A stretch of DNA of 64,000 bases from Streptomyces olivochromogenes (GTDB taxonomy: Bacteria; Actinomycetota; Actinomycetes; Streptomycetales; Streptomycetaceae), in the NCBI RefSeq assembly GCF_001514115.1, contig NZ_KQ948471.1, positions 118,528 to 182,527 on the forward strand. The letters are read 5' to 3'. A program made the position numbers and the translations under genes. Below, in pieces: positions 33,934 through 42,752 of the stretch (its first letter is position 1; every line of letters starts with the position of its first letter). The notes under the pieces are model-generated. The model did no database searches. It was not told where the DNA came from and saw nothing but the letters and a program-made list of their open reading frames with translations.

Positions 33934-34461
33934 GGCGACGCCGACAGCCGAGCCCATCGCCCCGGCGTGGTCCGGAAACGGCCGCGAGCGGCAGCCCCGC
34001 TACCGGCACAAGCCGATCTCGCTGTCCGCGCTGGCGATGAGCCACGGACGGCGGGCGTTCACCGAGGTCACCTGGCGTGAAGGCTCCCGCGGGCCGATGT
34101 GGCACTGCGAGTGCGGCCGGCCGGGGTCAGGGCCCGCCGTCTGACCCAGGCCGCCGCCACTGCCGGACACGGTCACTGGGACGGTGTCCTGCCCGACGCG
34201 ACGATGCTGGCCGAATGGCCGCAGGACGCCCTACAACCCACCGGCTGCTGGCTCACCAGTCTGCCCACCGCCACCCCGCCGGCTGAACTGGTCCGCCTGG
34301 CCAAGATCCGCTGGCGCATCGAGCACGACTACCGGGAACTCAAGCACGGCCTCGGCCTGGACCACTTCGAGGGCCGCTCCTGGGCAGGGTGGCATCACCA
34401 CGTCACCCTGGTCACCGCCGCCCACGTGTTCCTCACCGAACAGCGCACCCGATCGTGGTGA
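33934..34461 (+). pseudogene. IS701-family transposase C-terminal fragment, frameshifted
   Basis: Two frames join near 34095: first KPISLSALAMSHGRRAFTEV-TWREG, then MALRVRPAGVRA. The second frame continues WPQDALQPTGCWLTSLP, LVRLAKIRWRIEHDYRELKH and GLGLDHFEGRSWAGWHHHVT, which are the hallmark C-terminal motifs of IS701 transposases (RWRIEHDYRELKxGLGLDHFEGRS). The N-terminal half is absent. Confidence 0.85.
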
Positions 34462-34517
34462 CCTTCCAGCCCAGCTGACGGGCTGCCCGGCGCATCGGCC
34501 GGGGCCGGGCTGTGGGG

Positions 34518-35021
34518 TCACAGTCCCCGTCGGGCGTAGTCCTTGAGCCATGCCACGAGCCGCGGCACCGGCCTTGCGCGGTCGCGCGCCGGGTTCACCA
34601 ACTCGCGCAGGGCTGGGCTGGTGCGCACGACGGTTGCCTGCCGCAGTTGATTCTGGATCACAGGCAGGGCCTCGGCGACGAGGTGGCGGCTGTGCGCGGG
34701 AACGCGCGCCTGCTTGACCCGCAGGCGCACTTCGCCGCCACTGTGTTCCCAGGATGCGCAGCGTGCCGCGGGGTCCGATGCCTGTTCCGCGAGCCACCGG
34801 ACCGAGTTGGCGAACGTCCCCTGGGTCGCCTGCCACGGCAGTTCGTGCAGGCGCCAGACCTCGCTGAGCAGTGGGGTCGCGAAGACCAGGCGGTTGGTCG
34901 GCAGGTCCTCGCGCTTGGCGGGCTTGGCCTGTGCCTCGGCCCGTGCGTCGGCGATCCGGGCGCCCAGGAACGCCTTCGCCGCCGCGGGAGCCAAAACGGG
35001 CTGCCAACGGCCACATGGCAC
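34518..35021 (-). CDS. Hypothetical protein next to plasmid-replication remnant (167 aa)
   Basis: From GTG 35021 the protein reads VPCGRWQPVLAPAAAKAFLG, then EDLPTNRLVFATPLLSEVWR and ends LVAWLKDYARRGL. It starts 20 bp after the stop of the replication-relaxation remnant on the same strand, consistent with a plasmid-derived gene pair. I do not recognise the family. The start is a guess: no clear ribosome binding site. Confidence 0.5.
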   Translation of the reverse strand: MPCGRWQPVLAPAAAKAFLGARIADARAEAQAKPAKREDLPTNRLVFATPLLSEVWRLHELPWQATQGTFANSVRWLAEQASDPAARCASWEHSGGEVRLRVKQARVPAHSRHLVAEALPVIQNQLRQATVVRTSPALRELVNPARDRARPVPRLVAWLKDYARRGL

Positions 35022-35040
35022 CGCATGCCGTGACCTGCCG

Positions 35041-35390
35041 CTATGAGTGGGGGCGCATCCAGCTGACGCGCTGGTCGGGGTTTTGGACGGGGCGCCAGAC
35101 GGGTGCTGAGGGCCCGTGTGCAGCAGGTCGACCAGCGGCGCCGCCAGGACGAGAACCTTGCGCAGGAAGCCGGACAGTTCCAGATCGGCTGCAGTCGCCC
35201 GTAAGGCAGTGATCCGGGTCTCGATGCAGGCCGGGCCGGTGGCGTCCAGGACGAACAGCAGGCGCGGGAAGAGCGGATCGTGCCGCCGCCACTCCTCCTG
35301 CGGCGGCTCGTTACCGAACGAACGTGGACGGCCGACGGGCACGGGTATGTAGCGGTGCAGACGTGCGTAGGCGGTGATCTTCGCCGCGTC
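35041..35390 (-). pseudogene. Replication-relaxation family protein, truncated and frameshifted
   Basis: The minus strand reads AAKITAYARLHRYIPVPVG, LFPRLLFVLDATGPACIETR and LSGFLRKVLVLAAPLVDLL. A one-base shift near 35115 then gives APVWRPVQNPDQRVSWMRP. From memory this order is typical of the actinobacterial replication-relaxation (plasmid transfer or replication) family. The 5' part is lost at the stop codon of the TetR gene, so the remnant marks an old junction with an integrated plasmid-like element. Confidence 0.75.
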
Positions 35391-36099
35391 AGGACTGCTC
35401 GCGGCAGCCCTCTTCGGTGCACTCGAGAGTGACGAGGGTCTGGTCGACCTGCTGGCTGGTCAGAGAAGGTTCGGGCAGTTCGTGGGCGCCCTCGGTGCGG
35501 AAGGCGTCGAGCATCAGGTGGAGGTGGCGGCGCCAGGCTCGGGGAGCGATGGTGCGTGTGGCCTGGATGATCCCGGCCTGGGACCAGATCACGAAGGCGA
35601 TGTCCTGCGCGGTGACGTCGCCGCGCAGGACGCCCTGTTCCTGGGCGTTGCGCATGATCTGGATGCAGAGTTCCTTGGCCCGTTCGTACATCTCGCGGCC
35701 GGCCACGTGAAGGGGCAGCCGTGCCGAGACCAGGTCGTTGAAGGCGCGGTCGCAGGCCTGCAGCTGGCAGAGTTTCTCCAGGTAGCGGCAGAACCCCTCC
35801 CAGGCGTCGTCCATGGCCGCGGCTTCTTCCGCGGTGATGAGCAGTTCCGTGTACTTCGCGTTGAAGAGTGTTTCGACCAGGTCGAGCCGGGTGGGGAAGT
35901 GGCGGTAGAGCGTGCCGATCGCGACGCCGGCCTCGCGGGCGACGCCCTCCAGGGACGCCCCGAGGCCCTGCTCGGAGAAGGCCGTGCGGGCAGCGGCCAC
36001 GATCGCGTCCCTGTTGCGCTGTGCGTCACGGCGCAGGGGTTTCGCCGGTGTCTCCCTCACGGGCGTCTCCCTCACGGACGGGGCGTGGTGGTGGCTCAT
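35389..36099 (-). CDS. TetR/AcrR-family regulator, copy 1 (236 aa)
   Basis: The N-terminal helix-turn-helix reads DAIVAAARTAFSEQGLGASL, then GVAREAGVAIGTLYRHFPTR. The rest is a helical ligand-binding domain ending in a Cys-containing tail (LVTLECTEEGCREQS). It is a close paralogue of the regulator at 41227, with long identical blocks such as AFNDLVSARLP and AAAMDDAWEGFC. An operator-like sequence lies 12 bp upstream of its ATG, suggesting self-repression. The small secreted protein at 36363 is divergent, with two more copies of the same sequence in its promoter. Confidence 0.92.
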   Translation of the reverse strand: MSHHHAPSVRETPVRETPAKPLRRDAQRNRDAIVAAARTAFSEQGLGASLEGVAREAGVAIGTLYRHFPTRLDLVETLFNAKYTELLITAEEAAAMDDAWEGFCRYLEKLCQLQACDRAFNDLVSARLPLHVAGREMYERAKELCIQIMRNAQEQGVLRGDVTAQDIAFVIWSQAGIIQATRTIAPRAWRRHLHLMLDAFRTEGAHELPEPSLTSQQVDQTLVTLECTEEGCREQS

Positions 36100-36110
36100 G
36101 GCTCGAGCGT

Positions 36111-36130
36111 AACATGAGGCCCCCCTCGAA
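36111..36130. promoter_or_regulatory. Operator-like site O1 upstream of TetR copy 1
   Basis: AACATGAGG-CCCC-CCTCGAA contains the inverted core GAGG-N4-CCTC. The same site, in mirror orientation relative to the gene, precedes TetR copy 2 at 41196. Confidence 0.75.
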
Positions 36131-36198
36131 TTCGATTGTTGTCATGTTTCCGATCGCAATCTCGCCCCCTCCGACGTGCTGTGATGAGCCTCACGGCA

Positions 36199-36218
36199 AA
36201 CATGAGGCACCCCTCGGG
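36199..36218. promoter_or_regulatory. Operator-like site O2 upstream of secreted protein copy 1
   Basis: AACATGAGG-CACC-CCTCGGG, core GAGG-N4-CCTC. It lies 145 bp before the secreted protein ATG and is paired with O3 at a centre spacing of 36 bp. Confidence 0.75.
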
Positions 36219-36234
36219 TACGGTGGCAGAGCCG

Positions 36235-36254
36235 AATGTGAGGCACCCCTCCGG
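36235..36254. promoter_or_regulatory. Operator-like site O3 upstream of secreted protein copy 1
   Basis: AATGTGAGG-CACC-CCTCCGG followed by ATGACC. The same site plus ATGACC recurs at 43245-43264 in the promoter of the second copy. Confidence 0.75.
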
Positions 36255-36362
36255 ATGACCTTGCAGCAAGCCGACTGACCCGGGATTTCCGGATCTCGGT
36301 TCACACAGAAGCGGCGGCCGCCAGTTCGGCGGAACCGCGGCAGTCTCGCAAGGGAAAAGACC

Positions 36363-36734
36363 ATGAACAGCATGACCAAGCGCATCTCGATCGCACTCGC
36401 CTCCACGGCACTGGCCGGTGGAGCCCTTCTCGGAGCCGGCGGCTCGGCGTCGGCAGCCACGGCTTCGGCGCCCGTGCAGCACACGCAGTACGTGTCCGCC
36501 ACCTCCGCGACCAGCAGCGAGCAAGTCGGCCGCCACACGGACGACGACCACCGTGGGCAGGACACCGTGCGCTACGTACGGGCTGCGGACCACAAGGGCG
36601 AAGCGGCCTCGTGGCACGGCGTCAGCGCCGCCCGCTGGTACGAGGACCAGGTCGACGAAGCGGCCTCGTGGCACGGTGTCAGCGTCGCCCGCTGGTACGA
36701 GGACCAGGTCGTGTGGTCCCTGGACCACAGCTGA
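36363..36734 (+). CDS. Small secreted protein, copy 1, with internal duplication (123 aa)
   Basis: A Sec signal peptide MNSMTKRISIALASTALAGG ends with ASAATA. The short mature part has no known domain and ends with two near-identical 19-residue repeats containing SWHGVSAARWYEDQV. The RWYxDQV motif and the signal sequence (STALAGGALLG) are shared with the protein at 42753. It is divergent from TetR copy 1 and preceded by two operator-like sites, so probably controlled by it. Role unknown; a cell-envelope or signalling peptide is possible. Confidence 0.8.
   Translation: MNSMTKRISIALASTALAGGALLGAGGSASAATASAPVQHTQYVSATSATSSEQVGRHTDDDHRGQDTVRYVRAADHKGEAASWHGVSAARWYEDQVDEAASWHGVSVARWYEDQVVWSLDHS
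36600..36713. repeat. Two tandem 57-bp repeats inside the secreted protein gene
   Basis: Units 36600-36656 and 36657-36713 differ at only a few positions and encode EAASWHGVSxARWYEDQV twice. The second copy of this gene family at 42753 has only one RWYxDQV, so the duplication is recent and specific to this copy. Confidence 0.9.
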
Positions 36735-37420
36735 CGCGGCCCGAGCCGCCCCACTCCGGAACGCCGGCGCCTGCCCACACAGCAACACGGCCGCACCCCC
36801 GGCCGACCAGGATCCCGGATCGCGCGCCCCACGGCGGTCCGCACCGCCAGGAGACGAACGTCGCACGCAAGGCGAAGGCACTGTGGCCCTCAGCGCCCGC
36901 CACGCCGACCACGGCCGGGCCCGCACCGACACATGAACCTCGTCGACCGCTTCCCTTGCCGATCGCTTCCCCACACGCCGTGACACTCAGCCGGACCGGG
37001 CAGGTCCTCTCCACGCCGGGACAGTCACCCGACGCGAACGCCCAGAACGCCACCCCAGGGCGATCGACCGGTCTGGGGCCGGATCCGGGGCCGCAGTGGC
37101 CACAGAAGTGCCCGATCGGTCTGCCGACGACGTGCAACCGTACTCATGGCCGGCAGTTCCTTGCTCCGGTTGCAGCGAGCCGGGGGAGTCCCGGACGCCG
37201 AAGCGGTCAGCGGGACTGCTCGCGCGGCCGGCCGGATCGTTCGCGGTGATCGGCCCGCCGTCGTGCGGTGCCGACGGACTCCGGGCGCGTCGAGGCGCGG
37301 GCGCGCCACGCGCCCGCGGTGACCGAACCGGTCCCGTCGGTCGTGCCGCGGACCACACGTCGATCTCCATCAGGCCCTCAGCGCGGCCGCCGCACTGCTC
37401 AGCGACCGAGCCCGGCCCCG
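36735..37420. other. No recognisable gene
   Basis: About 690 bp between the secreted protein and the VOC gene. Long open frames on both strands reflect GC bias; none has a start with a ribosome binding site or a recognisable motif. Confidence 0.5.
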
Positions 37421-38143
37421 CTACCGGGGCCTCTGTACGGAGAACTCGTTGCCGTCGGGGTCGAGCATCAGCACCCGGACGCCGTCGCCCTCGCCGATGT
37501 CGGTGCGCGTCGCACCAAGCGAGATCAGGCGGTCGACCTCCGCCTCCCCGTCGGCGTCGGCGGGGAGCGCCAGTTCCAGGTACAGCCTGTTCGTGCCTGT
37601 CTTCGGCGCCACCGGAGGACCACCCCAGGTGATCTTCGTACCGCCGTTCGGCGACTGGATCGCGGTCTCCTGGTCCTGGTCCCAGACCAGCGGCCACCGC
37701 AGCGCCTCGCTCCAGAAGTAACCGACCTCCTGCGTACCGTCGCAGGCCAGCGCTCCGATGAAACCGGTGTCGGCGAGGAACTTGTTGCCCGCCTCGATCA
37801 CGCAGAACTCGTTGCCGTCCGGATCGGCGAGCACCACATGTCCGTCTTCCGGGAGTTGGCCCACGTCGATGTGTGTCCCGCCGAGTTCCAGTGCCCTGGC
37901 CACCGTCTGCTGCTGCTCCTCCGGGGAGGTGCTCGTCAGGTCGAAGTGTGCCCGGTTCTGGCCGATCTTCGGCTCCTGGCTCGGCAGGAAACGGATGCGG
38001 AACCCGCCAGTATCAGGGGGCAGGATCGCGACGTCGCCGTCCGGACCGTCGGCCAACTCCCAGCCCAGGACCCGGGACCAGAAGCGCGCCAGGTCCGACG
38101 GCCGGGTCGCGTTGAAGCAGATCGCGAACAGTTGACTGGTCAT
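37421..38143 (-). CDS. VOC (glyoxalase/bleomycin resistance) family protein with two domains (240 aa)
   Basis: Two vicinal-oxygen-chelate modules in tandem: the first starts AICFNATRPSDLARFWSRVL and ends VVLADPDGNEFCVIE, the second ends VRVLMLDPDGNEFSVQR. The repeated DPDGNEF before the final strand is the standard end of each module. These proteins bind metals and small molecules; many are sequestering resistance proteins or isomerases. Metal ligands are not complete enough to predict chemistry. Confidence 0.85.
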   Translation of the reverse strand: MTSQLFAICFNATRPSDLARFWSRVLGWELADGPDGDVAILPPDTGGFRIRFLPSQEPKIGQNRAHFDLTSTSPEEQQQTVARALELGGTHIDVGQLPEDGHVVLADPDGNEFCVIEAGNKFLADTGFIGALACDGTQEVGYFWSEALRWPLVWDQDQETAIQSPNGGTKITWGGPPVAPKTGTNRLYLELALPADADGEAEVDRLISLGATRTDIGEGDGVRVLMLDPDGNEFSVQRPR

Positions 38144-38651
38144 ACCCGGTGTATCTCCGATCCATCGACGGTCGACGCGGCGCCTTGCCCTCCGCGCGGG
38201 CGCAGCCTAGGGGCGGCCGTGCGGCACCCGCATCCGAGTTTCCGGCGCGGGCACGGCGGCGCGGGCGGTCAGGTCCAGGTCGAGGCGCGCAGGGGCGCAG
38301 TGTTCTGAGGGGCCGGCATCCGTGGTCGACTGGTCCTGCTGAATACGTCACAGGCCCGCTTGGAATCCCCGGGTGACGACATCCTTTGGTCTCCGCTCCG
38401 CCGTGGTGCGGCTGGACCGGCCGTCGAGACGCGGCGTCTGCCCGCTCCCGGCGAGGCGCTGGTGCGGTTCGTGGACGCGCAGAGCCGGGCTCCGTTCGCG
38501 GAACGCCTCGCGCGCGGCGTCCTCGACGCGACCGGGCTGCGGGCCGACCGGTTCGCAAGGCCTCCAGATCGCGGCGCCTACGCGGTCGCACACGTGGCGC
38601 TGAGACTGTTGCCGGGCGCCCCGCGCGCCAGGGCGTTCACAGGACTTGGTG
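38144..38651. other. No secure gene; possible fragment
   Basis: A plus-strand frame around 38428-38640 reads AERLARGVLDATGLRADRFA, then PPDRGAYAVAHVALRLLPG. This distantly recalls the N-terminal part of Sfp-type phosphopantetheinyl transferases (DRxxYVAAHAALR). The resemblance is weak and no catalytic C-terminus follows. Confidence 0.25.
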
Positions 38652-39062
38652 ATGACCCGCGAGGTCTGCCCCGAGTGCGGCGGCCCGTCCGAGCGGCCGG
38701 TTCTCACCGGCGGCGGCGCCCACGTCTCCCTGCCGCACAGCCGCCATGCGGTGTTCGTGGCCTGCGCGTCTACGCCGGCCGGGGTGGACGCGCAGGCCGT
38801 GCCGGTAGCAGAGGCGGTGGCACAGCGCGAGAACTGCTTCCACCCGGTCGAGGTCACTGCCCTCGACGCGCTCCCCGAGGCCGGGCGTCCTGCGGCGGTC
38901 GCACGCCTGCGGGCACCTAATGAGAATGCTCAACCCCTTCGATGCGACAGAACAACAGCTGTCCGTTCCCATCGAAGCCAGTCGCCATCTCATCCAACCC
39001 AGTCGATGCGGTCTGGGCCAGGCACGCTGTCACCCGCCTGGAGTGCCTACAAGTGCGCCTGA
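38652..39062 (+). CDS. Possible small zinc-ribbon-like hypothetical protein
   Basis: From ATG 38652 the frame reads MTREVCPECGGPSERPVLTG, a CxxC pair near the N-terminus, and ends after the inverted repeat region. TTG, GTG and ATG occur in a row at the start, with no convincing ribosome binding site. I do not recognise a family. It may be spurious. Confidence 0.25.
   Translation: MTREVCPECGGPSERPVLTGGGAHVSLPHSRHAVFVACASTPAGVDAQAVPVAEAVAQRENCFHPVEVTALDALPEAGRPAAVARLRAPNENAQPLRCDRTTAVRSHRSQSPSHPTQSMRSGPGTLSPAWSAYKCA
38955..39035. repeat. Left copy of ~80-bp imperfect inverted repeat
   Basis: Contains CATCTCATCCAACCCAGTCG. The reverse complement of 40070-40150 aligns along about 80 bp with scattered mismatches. 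The two copies flank the dehydrogenase gene at 39139-40086. Confidence 0.8.
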
Positions 39063-39138
39063 AGCCGAGCGAGTCTGTGTGGACGCAGACTCACCTTTGC
39101 TCATGGATCGAGCCGTCTTCCAGGATCGAGGTACAGAA

Positions 39139-40086
39139 ATGACGTATGTCGCCCAGGACCGCCCGCGCATCGGCTGGATCGGTACCGGCCGCATGGGCTT
39201 CCAGCTCGCCGCCCGGCTGCTGGACGCAGGGCACGACGTAGCCGTCTACAACAGGACCCGCGCCAAAGCCGAACCGCTGGCTGAACAGGGGGCCGCTCTC
39301 GTCGACCGGCCGGCCGATCTGGCCGACCGGGACGTCGTCTTCACCATGGTCTCCGCTTCGCCCGACCTGGAGACGGTCACCACGGGCCCTGGCGGTGTGC
39401 TGACCTCGCCGGATGTCGCACCGGGGGTGCTGGTCGACAGCTCCACGGTGTCCACGCAGATGTCCGCGCTGATCCGGAAAGCAGCCGCCAAGCGTGGGAC
39501 CGACTTCCTGGCCGCCCCGGTGAGTGGGAACCCGAAGGTGATCGCCGCAGGCAAGTTGACCGTCGCGGTCTCCGGCTCGCGCGAGGTGTTCGACCAGGTC
39601 GAGCCGTTGCTGGCGCGGCTGGGGCGCGGGGTGACCTACGTCGGCGAGGACGAAGTCGCCCGTCTCGTCAAGATCGCGCACAACGTCTTCCTCGGTGTCG
39701 TCACCCAGTCGCTGGCCGAGATCACCATCCTCGCGGAGAAGGGCGGTGTCAGCCGTGCCGCCTTCCTGGAATTCCTCAACGACTCCGTGATGGGTTCGGT
39801 CTACACCCGCTACAAGTCGCCCGCGCTGGTCAACCTGGACTTCAAGCCGACGTTCACCATGCCGCTGCTACGCAAGGACTTCGACTTGGGACTGTCCGCG
39901 GCCCGCGAGTTGGAGGTCCCGATGCCGCTCGCCGCCGTCACCGCTCAACTCGTCGCGGGTGCCATCGGGGCAGGGCATGTCGAGGAGGATTTCGCCGCAT
40001 TGATCCTTGAGCAGGCCAGGAACTCCGGCATCGCGCTGGAAGCCCAGAACGTCCCCGTGGACGACGGCCTGTCACCGCGCGCCTGA
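39139..40086 (+). CDS. NAD(P)-dependent beta-hydroxyacid dehydrogenase family protein (315 aa)
   Basis: The N-terminal NAD(P) motif is IGWIGTGRMGFQLA. The substrate-binding motif is FLAAPVSGNPKVIAAGKLTV and the catalytic lysine lies in VKIAHNVFLG, as in 3-hydroxyisobutyrate dehydrogenase and related imine reductases. The exact substrate is unknown. ATG 39139 follows GAGG by 8 bp; the open frame extends upstream to 38920 through the inverted repeat, which I regard as non-coding. The gene is enclosed between two inverted copies of an 80-bp sequence. Confidence 0.88.
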   Translation: MTYVAQDRPRIGWIGTGRMGFQLAARLLDAGHDVAVYNRTRAKAEPLAEQGAALVDRPADLADRDVVFTMVSASPDLETVTTGPGGVLTSPDVAPGVLVDSSTVSTQMSALIRKAAAKRGTDFLAAPVSGNPKVIAAGKLTVAVSGSREVFDQVEPLLARLGRGVTYVGEDEVARLVKIAHNVFLGVVTQSLAEITILAEKGGVSRAAFLEFLNDSVMGSVYTRYKSPALVNLDFKPTFTMPLLRKDFDLGLSAARELEVPMPLAAVTAQLVAGAIGAGHVEEDFAALILEQARNSGIALEAQNVPVDDGLSPRA

Positions 40087-40150
40087 CCGGCCATAGCTCG
40101 ACTGGGTTGGATGAGACGCCGACCGGCTTCGGTGAGAACGGACAACAGCG
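40070..40150. repeat. Right copy of ~80-bp imperfect inverted repeat
   Basis: Contains CGACTGGGTTGGATGAGACG, the reverse complement of the core of the left copy at 38955-39035 apart from a few substitutions. Its left end overlaps the last codons of the dehydrogenase gene. Confidence 0.8.
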
Positions 40151-40326
40151 GGCCGACACCACTGGCTTCGTCGTCCTGTACCAGTGAGCCACCGACGGAA
40201 TTCGGTGACCTGCGAGAACGCGGCGCCTGACGTGTGGGATCCCGCGTTGATGTGGAGATGCCCTGCTGACTCCTGGCCGTCGGCTGTCGCTGGTTCGGGT
40301 GCTCAGGAGCGATGCTCCCTGTGTGG

Positions 40327-40560
40327 TCAGGACGTTGCCTTGTCCCGCAGGTATCGGGCGACCTCGGTGAAGTCGGCCATGGGTAGGCCTTCGGCGGCGA
40401 GCAGACCGACCTGGGCCAACACCGCGGCTTGGTCCCAGTAGAGCCGTTCGCTCTCCATCAGGCCGTCGCGGAATTTCACCATCACCACCAGCGGCACTTC
40501 GACGGTCCGCCCGGTCGGGGCGAGTCCGGGCAACAGGACCCAGCGGGCCGGCGGGCACGG
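40327..40560 (-). pseudogene. SnoaL/NTF2-like protein, C-terminal fragment
   Basis: The minus strand reads LLPGLAPTGRTVEVPLVVMV, then FRDGLMESERLYWDQAAVLA and VGLLAAEGLPM. This is the typical end of SnoaL-like (ester cyclase) proteins: YWDQAxVLxQxGLL. The first half of the domain is missing. Confidence 0.7.
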
Positions 40561-40574
40561 CTTCAGGTGCTCCG

Positions 40575-40672
40575 GCCTCCCGGTCGTCGGGGTGACTGCC
40601 CGTAGGCATTGCGGTAGGCGCGGCGGAAGTGGCTGGTGTCGGCGAACCGCCAGCGTGCCGCCATGTTCATCA
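40575..40672 (-). pseudogene. AraC-family regulator, C-terminal fragment
   Basis: The minus strand reads AARWRFADTSHFRRAYRNAY followed by GQSPR, the second helix-turn-helix of AraC regulators (A-x-x-x-GFxDxSHFxRxFRxxYGxSP). Nothing else of the gene remains. Confidence 0.65.
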
Positions 40673-40873
40673 TCTGGCCGCCGGGGGAAGGCCCGTGACT
40701 ATCGAGCTGGTGCGTGATAGCAGGTGGGACGTGTCTGGCCTGGTCGTGGCCTGTTCTCAGATGCTGGAGGTGCGGTCGGAGACGAGGCCGGCGATGGCGC
40801 GGTAGGTGTCGGGCAGGCGGTCGCGACGGTGCGTCCAGCGCATCAGTTGCGCTCCCACTGTTCGACTCTCCCG

Positions 40874-41128
40874 GAAAGGTGGGTGCAGACCTGCCGACGC
40901 GAACTCCTGGACCGCACCCTCATCTGGAACCATCACCACCTGCTCCGCGCGCTGAGGGAGTTCGAGCAGTTCCGCAACAGGCGTCGACCGCATCAGGGCA
41001 TTGCCAACGCCCGCCCACTGCACCCGTCGCTCCCACCGGTCACCGATCCGGGGCGGATCGCCCGCCTCGACATACGAAAACGCGACCGACTCGGCGGCAT
41101 CCTCCACGCGTACCAACATGCCGCGTGA
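40874..41128 (+). pseudogene. Integrase-core transposase, C-terminal fragment (copy A)
   Basis: Reads ERWVQTCRRELLDRTLIWNH, then HLLRALREFEQFRNRRRPHQ and ends RLGGILHAYQHAA. This is the last part of a common Streptomyces IS (rve integrase core). The matching N-terminal half lies downstream at 43657-44410; other C-terminal copies are at 49009 and 63823. Confidence 0.85.
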
Positions 41129-41195
41129 CCTGTACGGACGAAGTTTTCGGCAAGGACAACGTTCCGCCCGCACCGTGAGCAAAAACACAACCTAA

Positions 41196-41215
41196 TTCGA
41201 GGGGGCCCTCATGTT
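41196..41215. promoter_or_regulatory. Operator-like site O4 upstream of TetR copy 2
   Basis: TTCGAGG-GGGC-CCTCATGTT, core GAGG-N4-CCTC, 12 bp upstream of the ATG of the regulator at 41227. It is the reverse complement counterpart of O1. Confidence 0.75.
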
Positions 41216-41226
41216 AGTCTGGATGT

Positions 41227-41931
41227 ATGAGTCACCAGCACGTCCTGTCCGCGCCCCAGGTGCCGGTCAAACCGCTGCGCCGCGACGCGCAGCGCAACAG
41301 GGACGCGATCGTGGCCGCTGCCCGCAAGGCTTTCGCCGAGCAGGGGCTGGACGCTTCCCTGGAGGGTGTTGCCCGCGAGGCGGGTGTCGCGATCGGCACG
41401 GTCTACCGGCACTTCCCGCGCCGGCTCGACCTGGTCGAAGAGCTCTTCACCGCGAAGTTCACGGATCTGCTCGCCGCAGCCGAAGAGGCCGCGGCCATGG
41501 ACGACGCCTGGGAGGGGTTCTGCTCCTACCTGGAGAAGCTCTGTGAACTGCAGGCCTGTGACCGCGCCTTCAACGACCTGGTCTCGGCCCGCCTGCCGAT
41601 CCACGCGCTCGGCAGGGGAATGTTCGAGCGCACGAAGGAACAGCTTGCTCAGATCTTCCGGAACGCCCAGGAGCAGGGCGTCCTGCGTGACGATGTCACT
41701 CCGGAAGACATCGCTTTCGTGATCTGGTCCCAAGTGGGGATCATCCAGGCCACTCGTGCCGTCGCCCCCAACGCCTGGCGCCGCCACCTGCACCTGCTGC
41801 TCGACGCCTTCCGCGCCGAGTGTGCCCACGAGCTGCCCGAGCCCCCGCTGACCCCCCAGCAGGTCGAGCAGACCCTCACCACTCTCGAGTGCCCCGAAGA
41901 GGAGTGCCGCGAATGCGGCGAGGAGGCATGA
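41227..41931 (+). CDS. TetR/AcrR-family regulator, copy 2 (234 aa)
   Basis: The helix-turn-helix region is DAIVAAARKAFAEQGLDASL followed by EGVAREAGVAIGTVYRHFPR. It is a paralogue of the gene at 35389 along its whole length, including the Cys-rich C-terminal tail (TTLECPEEECRECGEEA, with three Cys here against two there). An operator-like site lies immediately upstream, so autoregulation is likely. The related secreted protein at 42753 is convergent, unlike the divergent arrangement at copy 1. Confidence 0.92.
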   Translation: MSHQHVLSAPQVPVKPLRRDAQRNRDAIVAAARKAFAEQGLDASLEGVAREAGVAIGTVYRHFPRRLDLVEELFTAKFTDLLAAAEEAAAMDDAWEGFCSYLEKLCELQACDRAFNDLVSARLPIHALGRGMFERTKEQLAQIFRNAQEQGVLRDDVTPEDIAFVIWSQVGIIQATRAVAPNAWRRHLHLLLDAFRAECAHELPEPPLTPQQVEQTLTTLECPEEECRECGEEA

Positions 41932-42050
41932 GCCGCGGCTGACGACGTCGGGCAACAGGGCATACAGCGGGACATGCGGCGGGCCCGGTGCCGCGGTCGG
42001 CATCCGGGCCCTCAGTCCCACGGGGGCGTCACCATCCAGGGGGATGGCGT

Positions 42051-42473
42051 TCAGTTTTCCGCCAGCAGCTGTGCCAGTTCGGCGTCCAGGTCGAACCGGC
42101 TGGATTCGGCCCCCGGCGGCACCGCGGACCATGTTTCGCGCAGGAAGGATTCCATGCCCTGTGCGGGGAACTCGAGCAGGGCCGATCCCGCGGGCGAACT
42201 GAGAACCATGCGCACCACATCGCGTCCCGAGTCACTGGTCGGCCACATGCGCACGTCTCCGCGCCCGGTGTGCTCGCTCAGAGCCTGAGCCAGCATGTCG
42301 CGACTGAGGAACCACTCAACCGTTCCGCTCTGGTTCAGGGTGTGGAAGACGGCATGCACGGCATAGGGATCATCCGCGTCGTACTGCAGTGCTGCAGGTA
42401 TCGGCACCGACAGGTCGTGCGACAGGACGAGCCGCACGGGCAGCTCGTGCGCCACGGTTCTGACCGATCTCAC
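42051..42473 (-). CDS. SsgA-family sporulation/cell-division regulator (140 aa)
   Basis: Landmarks VPIPAALQYDADDPYAVHAV, TVEWFLSRDMLAQAL and GDVRMWPTSDSGRDVVRMVL match the SsgA-like proteins found only in morphologically complex actinomycetes. These proteins help position the division or cell-wall machinery. Start is GTG 42473 after GAGGAAC. It lies between TetR copy 2 and the secreted protein copy 2, possibly an insertion into the module. Confidence 0.85.
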   Translation of the reverse strand: MRSVRTVAHELPVRLVLSHDLSVPIPAALQYDADDPYAVHAVFHTLNQSGTVEWFLSRDMLAQALSEHTGRGDVRMWPTSDSGRDVVRMVLSSPAGSALLEFPAQGMESFLRETWSAVPPGAESSRFDLDAELAQLLAEN

Positions 42474-42752
42474 TGTTCCTCACTTCCACGTCTCCGCTCG
42501 CCCGGCACTGCGATCGCTCCCCGTGTGCTTCGAGGCGCGGGGTGGCGGTACCGCCGGCGCAACCAGTAGCGCCGGTGGGCGGGGGCAGCGCACGCGGATC
42601 CCGCGTGTTGTCCCTGTTCGGCCGGGGGGCGATTTCACCGGCTCGCGCTCGATGTCGGCTCGGCGAGCGGTCGGTTTGACGAGTCGCAACGGCGCACCCC
42701 GAAGCCGCGTCGTTGCGGCCGGTCAAACCGACCGTGCTGGCCTGCGGCCGCA

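Noticed and set aside
38360..38920. Phosphopantetheinyl transferase
   Set aside because: Only a weak N-terminal resemblance; the conserved catalytic WxxKEA block is absent.
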